NCBI RefSeq assembly: GCF_023618015.1
Contig: NZ_JAJKBJ010000005.1
Span: 1-64,000 of the forward strand
Direction: 5' to 3'
Origin: Legionella maioricensis
GTDB taxonomy: Bacteria; Pseudomonadota; Gammaproteobacteria; Legionellales; Legionellaceae
Length of the DNA: 64,000 bases
The position numbers and the translations under genes are program-made. Numbering within the stretch: the first letter of the stretch is position 1; every line of letters begins with the position of its first letter. A model generated the notes under the pieces. That model was not told where the DNA came from, did no database searches, and saw only the letters and a list, made by a program, of their open reading frames with translations. This document shows positions 10,201-16,484 of this stretch, in pieces.

Positions 10201-10651
10201 TAGCCAACGTCATTATCTGTTGGCAATAGGCCTTTGGCAGTTGCTCTCCCTCATCATTTTCCAATAGTCGTTTAATTAATGCGAGACAGGTATTATTTAA
10301 CCATTGCCCATCTCCGTCTAGTTCACCATGCTTCACAATATCTTGCAGTTTAGAAAGTGTATCGGGTTCGGAAAGGAACATTGGGGAAAGTACTTTATTC
10401 AATAAATCGTGATCATTTTTTAGTAAGCCCATAATTAATAAAACTTTATCTTCTTCACTCAATCGTTGTAAATATTGAGTCAGATCACTGGTATCGTCCA
10501 TAAGCATTTTTTCAAGAGCCGATCTAAAGGAAATCACTTCTACTGAAAGAGGGGGGGGGGCGTTGCTACCTGAAAGAAAATTTTTATAATCTTCAACCGA
10601 ATGCACCGTATGTACCGCTGTCAGTTTTGATTTCATGCCAATATCTCGCAT
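7232..10651 (-). CDS. Large ankyrin-repeat protein, Dot/Icm effector candidate
   Basis: About 1,139 residues from the ATG at 10651 (a GTG directly precedes it; ATG at 10636 is also possible). Residues 1-500 are helical with an unrecognised domain containing 'SISGHGFTAA' and 'SHSFHS'. One or two ankyrin repeats lie near 580-650, and a block of about seven with typical 'TPLxxAxxxG...LLxxGA' spacing lies at 735-968. The C-terminus is a charged coiled-coil-like stretch ending in a Lys/Asp/Ser tail. There is no signal peptide. Ankyrin proteins of this size in Legionella are commonly Dot/Icm substrates binding host proteins. A run of ten C (coding strand) sits at codons 31-34, so slippage would switch the reading frame. 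Flanking copies of a transporter 3' end suggest the gene was inserted or rearranged here. Confidence 0.75.
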   Translation of the reverse strand: MRDIGMKSKLTAVHTVHSVEDYKNFLSGSNAPPPLSVEVISFRSALEKMLMDDTSDLTQYLQRLSEEDKVLLIMGLLKNDHDLLNKVLSPMFLSEPDTLSKLQDIVKHGELDGDGQWLNNTCLALIKRLLENDEGEQLPKAYCQQIMTLAMKKIPDTLIDLPSKLALFVAIIPGSENLRLAYKEIPNPLKENKFPGDIKPGEFLFAIHAPDLDKSEYLFLVLALLQKHALKNEHIKLQLSLCRQLYMETHYEEAIKLITDLCKEYQNEIGGEECAAIFDVQTKLLEISIDKNYSRRFFENRVALLYRGQGIGQDVIEGINRIAIEFFGHKTQPASSPEEAQALILNLADLETEEITEKELQLKQNSTEWENRGYFRRRGFISEYQRALGEKSEIVMTRNMGVMRSSQPNFPDELSEHSVENKGPDINRTSENSYAFRRARSAYIASISGHGFTAAALLLVYLERNPSCTTNNQDINHFLKLYASVYVSHSFHSLLEVMDVFTQPHIKKMFADYGVTIDTQWPDFILEQAFKDTQEYTKKLCKQRIVREQLNSRLSVTVEEGNLSEMESLLEQYHEPNTISPQGLTPLILALKRGEQAIVKKLIEAGADPTQSMFIAIKEQDGELVKALLQYPIDISSSFEGYNLLEYSHQYGNEEIIEEMYLFLQFREDICKKRIARIKEDPSNTGRQQAIESLKKFEVDISEEIEPLILFEKRLKEFLFLDSIPLPLSKEQAEQEIEGRPLLFVAIDNARDDLVEAALEAGADPDVRLENGYTPLCIAVENNSCELMKRLISAGAGVGQDSEYCNSPLAIAVINGHKKAAKILIDAGAEPNGVTIEGINLITLAIQNRDVAMVNLLLKKGASLSQQDKNIMLLNALYDNNEDDLQFLLSIGASPDSQDSGEPALCIAASQGFAGAAEALLKYGANPDAYRYYDEERQNLNALQLAIKKGYPAIVVTLLEHGANLAYRDVKELTMVQLAREHHHPLIAQIIEEFQAQKISMLHEQINNINEEPANPNRQVALIALKEFADEIAQKSELWEFLQLRIQLFTELDDQYKRFLKLLTENKIQTSKIEEVKNYFEQEFTNFKENKNILSAPQRAEKTINQAIFQANLRLFEQKEKKPDSSPSDPGIKNDPSKI
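10551..10560. repeat. Ten-base G:C homopolymer inside the ankyrin gene
   Basis: Ten consecutive G on the plus strand (C on the coding strand) encode Ala-Pro-Pro-Pro about 95 bases after the start codon of the ankyrin gene. In an AT-rich genome a run of this length in a 5' coding region is typical of a contingency (slipped-strand) locus. In the present state the frame is open. Confidence 0.8.
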
Positions 10652-10757
10652 CACGTATGGAACAGTAAAAGTATAGATTATCCATAACCTATCTGTTTAA
10701 AATATGATCTAAAAAAAAGGGGGGGTATTCATTTTTTTTGATCATTTTTATTACAGA

Positions 10758-10784
10758 AACAATGAGTCTTTAGGGCCTCTTTAG
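10758..10784 (+). pseudogene. Remnant of a second copy of the MHS transporter 3' end
   Basis: These 27 bases encode NNESLGPL plus a stop, exactly the C-terminus of the transporter ending at 7045. Twenty consecutive bases match 7019-7038, and the remaining two differences are third-codon-position changes (CCA to CCT, CTC to CTT). Upstream of it the resemblance fades. It is best explained as the stub left by a tandem duplication or by recombination that placed the ankyrin gene between two transporter copies. Confidence 0.65.
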
Positions 10785-10885
10785 CAATCTAAACCGGATG
10801 AAACCTGGAATTTTCGGGAGCTGATGATATGCTTTATTAATAAAGCTGGAAAATATTCCTTCTTTATTAGGGGATTAAGATTAAT

Positions 10886-12715
10886 ATGGAGAATTTGCCC
10901 TTTATAGCAAAACCTGACTTTGAGGTAGCTCGTTTACAAGAGCTCTACGAATTAAATATTTTAGATACAGGTCAGGAAGAACGTTTTGATAGATTTACTG
11001 ATCTTATTTCAGATGTGTTTGATATGCCTATTGTCTTAATTGGTCTGGTTGATAGCCATAGGGAATGGTTTAAGTCTTATAAAGGATTATCAGTAAATGA
11101 AATGCCTCGGAACATATCCTTTGGTGCCCATACACTATATGAAGAAGAAATTTTAGTTATTAAGAATGCAAAAAAGGATCGTCGCTTTGACGGAAATCGT
11201 TTAGTTTTGAATAAGCCCGGTATCTCTTTTTATGCCGGGGCTGTATTACGGAGTCCAACAGGGAAACCAATAGGGGCATTATCTATTATTGATAATAAAC
11301 CCAGAGGATTCAGTTCTCGTAAGCAACAACAACTAATTCATTTTGCTCGGTTAGTTGAACATGAACTATGGTACTCCTATTACATTAATAAAACTCGAAT
11401 CGCTACTGAGAATGCTTCTTTTAATGATTTTTTAACAGGACTGCCCAATCGCCACATATTACAAGAACGATTAGAACAAGCTGTTGAGGTGGCGCAATCT
11501 CCTCAGCAAATTGCCGTGATTTCATTAAGAATTAACCAACTTCAAGAGTTAAAAAGCTCTTCTGGAGCTGAAATAATCAGCTTTATTATTAATGAAACAA
11601 GCAAACGGCTAAAAAAAATTCTTATGAAGTCTGATGGGATTTCTTTATGGGAGGAGGATCATTTCATTCTCTTTATTACTATCAATCCTCAGACCTCGTC
11701 TCTTCTAATAAAATTGGAAAATATATTGAACATATTAGAGGAGAAGTTTGAGTTTAATAAAGAAAAATATTCACTAACAACCAATATTGGCATTAGTATT
11801 TTCCCCACAGACAGTCATGATGCAAATCAATTAGTAGAGAATTCAATTTATGCGATGCGGTTGCTTGCACCTGATAGTAAGCCTCCTTATCGGTTCTTTT
11901 CTGAAGAAGCGACTACCAAATTAACTCTGCAATTTGAGCTGGAACATTTACTTATAGAGGCAATAGAAACAAAAAAACTTGAGCTGTATTATCAACCTAA
12001 AGTAAATATATCATCTGGATTAATTTGTGGGGTTGAAGCATTGTGTCGATGGACTGATCCAACCTACGGTTCCATTTCACCGAAAGAGTTTATTTTGATT
12101 GCAGAACAATCCGATTTAATTATCAAATTAGGAGAATGGGTATTAAGGGAAGCTTGCAAAAAAAATAAAGAATGGCAAGCCCAAGGGTTAAGGCGTATAC
12201 CTATTTCAGTTAATGTTTCTAAAAAACAATTAATGAATAAAGACTTCCCTGATGATGTCCATAAAATATTAAAAAACTCAAAATTGCCTGCAAAATATTT
12301 AGATCTGGAAATAACGGAGTCTTTTTTCATTAACATGGAAGAGGTAATTGACAATTTAAATATTATTTCTAAAGCAGGGGTTACCTTTTCGTTAGATGAT
12401 TTTGGTACGGGATTTTCCTCACTTTCTTACCTGAAGAATCTGCCCCTGAAAACATTAAAAATCGATATCTCTTTTATAAAAGATATTGTTTCAAATAAAC
12501 ATGATGCCGTGATGGTAAGAACAATCATTGCCATGGCTAAATCTTTAGGACTAGAGTGTGTTGCAGAAGGGGTTGAGGACGCTAATCAGCTCTTGTTCCT
12601 TCAGGCTTATCAGTGTGATCAAATACAGGGCTACTTATTTAGTCAACCATTAACGGCTGGCGAATTCGCCAAGTTATTAGCCGAAAAAAATATTTTTAAA
12701 AAAATCATTCAATAA
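10886..12715 (+). CDS. GAF - degenerate GGDEF - EAL protein, probable c-di-GMP phosphodiesterase
   Basis: 609 residues. Residues about 10-165 form a GAF-type sensor ('LDTGQEERFDRFTDL', 'FGAHTLYEEEILVI'). Residues 185-335 match a GGDEF domain ('TGLPNRHILQERL') but the signature site reads 'WEEDHF', so cyclase activity should be lost. Residues 350-600 are an EAL domain with 'YYQPK', an intact 'EAL', and 'DDFGTGFSSLSYL', all the usual hydrolase residues. It likely degrades cyclic di-GMP in the cytoplasm in response to a ligand or redox signal sensed by GAF. It stands alone between the ankyrin gene and the DMT exporter. Confidence 0.85.
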   Translation: MENLPFIAKPDFEVARLQELYELNILDTGQEERFDRFTDLISDVFDMPIVLIGLVDSHREWFKSYKGLSVNEMPRNISFGAHTLYEEEILVIKNAKKDRRFDGNRLVLNKPGISFYAGAVLRSPTGKPIGALSIIDNKPRGFSSRKQQQLIHFARLVEHELWYSYYINKTRIATENASFNDFLTGLPNRHILQERLEQAVEVAQSPQQIAVISLRINQLQELKSSSGAEIISFIINETSKRLKKILMKSDGISLWEEDHFILFITINPQTSSLLIKLENILNILEEKFEFNKEKYSLTTNIGISIFPTDSHDANQLVENSIYAMRLLAPDSKPPYRFFSEEATTKLTLQFELEHLLIEAIETKKLELYYQPKVNISSGLICGVEALCRWTDPTYGSISPKEFILIAEQSDLIIKLGEWVLREACKKNKEWQAQGLRRIPISVNVSKKQLMNKDFPDDVHKILKNSKLPAKYLDLEITESFFINMEEVIDNLNIISKAGVTFSLDDFGTGFSSLSYLKNLPLKTLKIDISFIKDIVSNKHDAVMVRTIIAMAKSLGLECVAEGVEDANQLLFLQAYQCDQIQGYLFSQPLTAGEFAKLLAEKNIFKKIIQ

Positions 12716-12930
12716 GATTAATATCGTATGGATAACATACTGGGCTTTACAATTCAGTCTACGTTTTCTGAATAGAAATTTATTAAATAGCTACACTTCT
12801 CTTAGATTGACCCTTATGAGGCAAAATAATTCGAGTTTCTGTGGTTGTTGAATGAGACTCAGAATTGACTTTTAGATTAATTGCAGTAACGATTAAAAAA
12901 CTGAGGTACTGAATTAAGGATAGATTTCAA

Positions 12931-13833
12931 ATGGGAGTAGGGCGCTTACTCGCAATTATTGCGGTGTTTTTTTGGGGGGCTGCCTATGTCTGGGGTAAAA
13001 TAACCATGACTTGGCTATCTCCTCTGGATACCTCTACAGCTCGATTTGGTTTCGGTGCGTTGGTTCTTCTGTTGCTGATTATCTTTATTAAAAGGCCTCC
13101 AAAATATAGCTTTAAAGGCCACTGGTGGCATTATTTTTTACTCGGTTTTATAGGAATTTGTTGTTTTCAGGTTTTGTTATTTTTCGCTATAAATGTTACT
13201 TCTCCTATTAATGTTGCAGTCATTATGGCCTTATCTCCTGTATTTACGGCAATAGCCGAGAGTATCGTGAGCGAACAAATTCCTGGTATTCATACGATTA
13301 TCGCTATTATTGTTTCGGTCGGTGGGGCGGTATTAGCTGTTCTTGGCTCCGGTGTTGGACATTCTCCTGGTTTAGGCTTTAGTTGGGGAGACGCAATTGC
13401 TGTCCTTTCTGCTCTTTGTTTTACATTTTATACAGTAGCCTCACGTCGATGGTTACCTGGCCATATATCATCGCTAATCAATATAACCGTTGTAGTCACT
13501 ATTGGAGCTATTTTTTTGCTTCTTTTAAGTATAGGGTTTAGTCCAAAGCCGAAACTTCCTTCAACGATGACCCCTGTTTGGGCTCTGGTTGGTCTGGTTA
13601 TTGGTTCTACTGTCATTGCCTATATTTGTTGGACTCAAGCAATAGCGAGGATTGGTGTTTCAGAACCGAATTTGATTTTTAACTTTATGCCTGTGGTGAC
13701 TATGATTTTATCTTCACTCCATGGATTACCGCCTACCGGACTACAAATAATTGGTGCAATGCTTGTGATCGGTGGCGTTACCTGGGCTATGTTGAAAAAT
13801 AAATCTTCTGGCAAAGAACATATGGTTGTCTAA
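12931..13833 (+). CDS. EamA/DMT-family transporter
   Basis: 300 residues with about ten hydrophobic helices in two EamA repeats (about 5-140 and 150-290). The first helix has the typical 'FFWGAAYVWGK' and the second repeat contains 'SEPNLIFNFMPVVTMIL'. Members of the drug/metabolite transporter superfamily export amino acids, metabolites or toxic compounds across the inner membrane; substrate cannot be assigned. The ATG start is preceded by AAGGAT about 12 bases upstream. It is monocistronic by spacing. Confidence 0.85.
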   Translation: MGVGRLLAIIAVFFWGAAYVWGKITMTWLSPLDTSTARFGFGALVLLLLIIFIKRPPKYSFKGHWWHYFLLGFIGICCFQVLLFFAINVTSPINVAVIMALSPVFTAIAESIVSEQIPGIHTIIAIIVSVGGAVLAVLGSGVGHSPGLGFSWGDAIAVLSALCFTFYTVASRRWLPGHISSLINITVVVTIGAIFLLLLSIGFSPKPKLPSTMTPVWALVGLVIGSTVIAYICWTQAIARIGVSEPNLIFNFMPVVTMILSSLHGLPPTGLQIIGAMLVIGGVTWAMLKNKSSGKEHMVV

Positions 13834-13982
13834 ACAATATCCACCTTCAATTTTTGTGATTAGGTCTTGGAAGTAACAGAAGTCTATATCTAATGGATTG
13901 ACCCAATAAACAATTTTGTATAGATTCCAATTTAAATTAAGCCTTATTTAAATTTTTGATGGTTATTAAACTGGAGTTTTAT

Positions 13983-14561
13983 ATGATTCATAAAGGTGTA
14001 GCAACATTTCTGTTGGGTGTCAGTATCGCTAATTCTGTATATGCAACCCCTTTGCTTAGAAACTTAATTTCTCCTAAAGCATTAACTTCAGTCACACAAA
14101 AGGCTCAAAAAAATCAATCGAACCAAGTTTATACTGATTTCAGTGGAACATGGGAATCCTCTAGATGTTTGGGAAGTTCGCTTACTCTAAAAATTGTAAG
14201 TTCACCTACTGAACTTACAGTAAATGATGACGAGCCAATGAGCATCGGAACCATGATGACAAAATCCAATTCGGGAATAAAGAGTGGGGCATCAATTATG
14301 ACTGGTAATGAGACCACCTCTATTGAATGGAATGCGACTAAAACTCAGCTAATTATTAAAAACATAAGCATCAATAAATCGTTTACGGATGAAGACTCTG
14401 CTAATGGCGGAGCTGATACTCACATGTATTTAACAATGAATCATGTGGTTTTTGCACTCGATAATGAACAATTAAAAATACAGATGAACACAGCAGATTA
14501 TGAAGACTTACAACGAGTTGATGAATCACATCCAACGTGTGTCTTTAATAAAGTGGGATAA
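13983..14561 (+). CDS. Secreted hypothetical protein
   Basis: I chose ATG 13983 because GGAG lies 8 bases upstream and it gives a clean signal peptide ('MIHKGVATFLLGVSIANSVYA'-like, cut near residue 20-21); a longer frame opens at 13956 with TTG. The mature part, about 170 residues, begins with a 'FSGTWESSRCLG' segment that resembles lipocalin-like or secreted beta-barrel proteins. Two cysteines (in 'SRCLG' and 'PTCVF', near each end of the mature protein) could form a disulphide. Function unknown. The stop is followed at once by a repeat array. Confidence 0.65.
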   Translation: MIHKGVATFLLGVSIANSVYATPLLRNLISPKALTSVTQKAQKNQSNQVYTDFSGTWESSRCLGSSLTLKIVSSPTELTVNDDEPMSIGTMMTKSNSGIKSGASIMTGNETTSIEWNATKTQLIIKNISINKSFTDEDSANGGADTHMYLTMNHVVFALDNEQLKIQMNTADYEDLQRVDESHPTCVFNKVG

Positions 14562-14570
14562 CTGAAATTT

Positions 14571-14815
14571 CACGTCATCCTGAGTAATGCCGTCATCCTG
14601 AGTAATGTCGTCATCCCGAACAATCTCACGTCATCCCGAACAACGTGAGGGATCTCCGATGAGGGAACGGTGCTCATGGCAGGAGATCCCTCACTACGTT
14701 CGGGATGATGTGAGAACTGTACGTCATCTCGAACAACGTGAGAGATCTCCTTTCAGTGGTATTGCGCCTGCTTCTCCACTACGTTCAGGATGGCGTAATT
14801 TGTTCGGGATGAGGT
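14571..14815. repeat. CGTCATCC-type interspersed element with tandemly repeated end
   Basis: Four 'cgtcatcc' units begin at 14573, 14591, 14609 and 14629, an 18-20 base period, leading into a palindromic core (gtgagggatctcc ... ggagatccctcac) and its inverted end 'cgttcgggatgatg' near 14698-14711. A second, diverged copy follows to about 14815. No gene is present; short frames through it are artefacts. Related copies lie at 25463-25535, 46043-46237, 56801-57098 and 63893-63977. Confidence 0.75.
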
Positions 14816-15348
14816 TATTTTGGGCAGTGGAGTATCATCAGTTTTAATTTTGTTGGCTGCTCCAGGGCATCAAAGGTCTCAATAATGGCGTGCTCTTTAA
14901 ACTTTAACTTTTCATAGCATCTTAAAGCGGCTTCATTTTTTATATCGGGATCAACAATACAATATTGAAATTCAGGTTGTATTTTACTTTGAATAAACGT
15001 TTTAATGATCCTGCTTCCTAGTCCCTTGCCAAGCATTTGTCTATTTCCTATAAACACATCCATGCCTACAGCATTATCAATAATAGTTTGTGGCAGATTT
15101 TGATTAGGCCAGGGATAGTCTTTGACTTTATAGAACTGTAAATAGCCCAACGGCGATTCATTGAGCACAATAATAAAACCTGAGACGGGTTTGGTATGGG
15201 TAATATAGGGAGTGAGTTTGTTTAAAACTTCATCTTCAGCCCATGTTCGGAATGAATAAAATTGTTGAACGTGAGGTTCGTTAAACCATTGATGCATTAA
15301 TGGTATATCAGAAAAATCTAATGGTCGAAAGGTGATTTTATTTTTCAT
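14815..15348 (-). CDS. GNAT acetyltransferase, AAC(6')-like
   Basis: 177 residues from ATG 15348, which has AAGG about 5 bases upstream; the frame extends to 15546 but that part looks like decayed neighbouring sequence. The protein has the RimJ/AAC(6') layout: 'FRPLDFSDIPLMHQWFNEPHV' at the N-terminus, the acetyl-CoA loop 'LGKGLGSRIIKTFI' and 'NEAALRCYEKLKFKEHA' near the C-terminus. Homologues N-acetylate aminoglycosides or peptide amino termini in the cytoplasm. The substrate is not predictable here. The stop overlaps the end of the repeat element, so the 3' end may have been rebuilt by its insertion. Confidence 0.8.
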   Translation of the reverse strand: MKNKITFRPLDFSDIPLMHQWFNEPHVQQFYSFRTWAEDEVLNKLTPYITHTKPVSGFIIVLNESPLGYLQFYKVKDYPWPNQNLPQTIIDNAVGMDVFIGNRQMLGKGLGSRIIKTFIQSKIQPEFQYCIVDPDIKNEAALRCYEKLKFKEHAIIETFDALEQPTKLKLMILHCPK

Positions 15349-15472
15349 TATACCTTGTCGTTCGCTCAAATTTTCATGGGTTCCATTCGTTTTTATAATT
15401 GTTGCTGTATTTTCTTGTTTATCTATATGCTGAGCCCTATAAAGCTTAAATCTCTTATGAGATAAGTCGGAG

Positions 15473-15953
15473 TCAAGCTTTGTATCCTTGTTTAATATTT
15501 GTATATTTACTGGAATAATTGATTGAAATAAACCACGCATGACCATCCTCTAACTCGGTATTTTTATACCCCCCCTCATAATTTGATTGAATTATGATCT
15601 GAGGAAGGCGTGTTGATAAATCCAATGGAAATAAACCATACGGGTTAACATGTTCGTAAATAAGAGGGGGTAATGCTCGTTTATCCTCCTTTGTCAGTAT
15701 ATCTTTTAAACCATGTTCTTCTATAATTTGCTGAATCATTAACATATTGATGTAATTGGTGATTTTGCGATATGCGATTTTAGATTTTGCATCAGGGCGC
15801 AAGTTCCGGAGTGCTAGACCCAGTTGCAAATTTATGACCATCCTGTATTTCGAGCAATTTATAGGCATCCAATAAGAAATTATACTGGTCTCCAATATAA
15901 TAACTATTAAGAATTGCTTTTAACTCTTTTGTCTTATCTTGCTTAATAGCCAT
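15473..15953 (-). pseudogene. Frameshifted gene remnant
   Basis: From ATG 15953 a frame reads 'MAIKQDKTKELKAILNSYYI...' for about 53 codons and stops at TGA near 15792-15794. Removing one base from the CCC at about 15796-15798 joins it smoothly to a second frame ('PDAKSKIAYRKITNYIN...') running to 15473. Both halves are of similar helical, charged composition, so this looks like one ~160-residue gene broken by a single-base insertion. The tail 'RALPPLIYEHVNPYG' is distinctive but I do not recognise the family. Its 3' end overlaps the upstream open extension of the acetyltransferase frame. Confidence 0.45.
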
Positions 15954-16024
15954 TTCCAAATGGTGGCACGAACACCTAGGGTTATTAATGCATATGTTGA
16001 ATCTTCTCTAAAATAGATGAGGAC

Positions 16025-16246
16025 TTATTTTACCAAAAATAAACCATAAGGAGCAAATAATTGCTGCCAATAGTAAATTACCTCAGTGGTTATCCTGTTG
16101 GGCAATAATCCGCTCTCATCCTTTAAATAAACTGAAGATCCTCCCTCGAGCTCTACCTTTTTCCTTTTGACGGAGGTAGGTGTAATAGGTTCAGGATGTT
16201 CATCCTCTGAATCTGTTATATCGTTTTGGGTTGGATTACCTACAGT
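16025..16246 (-). pseudogene. Truncated reading-frame fragment without start
   Basis: A 73-codon minus-strand frame ('...DITDSEDEHPEPITPTSVKRKK...') ends at the TAA at 16025-16027 and has no start codon. It runs into the Tn3-type transposase remnant at 16226, as if cut by it. The composition, an acidic stretch followed by basic KRKK and then a hydrophobic tail, looks like protein rather than chance, but the family is unknown. Confidence 0.3.
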
Positions 16247-16420
16247 TCAGCAATACTATCCAAACTCAAATTGAAATATGACGCAGAGGGAAATCAGAAG
16301 GCATTAGCTAGATTGAAAAAATTTTCACCGGTAGCTTGGCAACACATTCATTTTCAAAGACACTTTATTTTTTCGGTTGATAAAATCATTGACCTTGATT
16401 CAGTAATAAGCAATATTTTC
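16226..16420 (+). pseudogene. C-terminal remnant of a Tn3-family transposase
   Basis: The frame 'WITYSSAILSKLKLKY...LARLKKFSPVAWQHIHF...IIDLDSVI' matches the last ~60 residues of Tn3-family TnpA, where '(L)SPVAWxHIxxxGxYxF' is a hallmark near the C-terminus. Nothing of the remaining ~900 residues is present upstream, so this is a dead fragment. The frame continues a further ~28 codons past the likely natural end into the hairpin at 16447. It marks an old transposition or recombination point between broken genes. Confidence 0.6.
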
Positions 16421-16446
16421 TGGGGCGATTCAAAGCCTGTTTCACA

Positions 16447-16470
16447 GGTTGTGTGCTTTGGCACACAACC
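16447..16470. terminator. Hairpin downstream of the seven-repeat secreted protein gene
   Basis: A 10-bp perfect stem (16447-16456 with 16461-16470) and 4-base loop lies 15 bases beyond the stop of the minus-strand gene at 16485. It is not followed by a clear T-run in that direction, so it is only a possible terminator or mRNA 3'-end stabiliser. Confidence 0.4.
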
Positions 16471-16484
16471 GTGTCATTCATCCA

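Noticed and set aside
14605-14847. 80-codon plus-strand frame over the repeat element after the secreted protein
   Set aside because: Composed of element ends (SRHPEQREGSP-type translation) seen in every such repeat.
15349-15546. Longer start for the acetyltransferase (243 residues)
   Set aside because: The extra 66 residues match no acetyltransferase and overlap a decayed gene; ATG 15348 has a ribosome site at the family-typical start.
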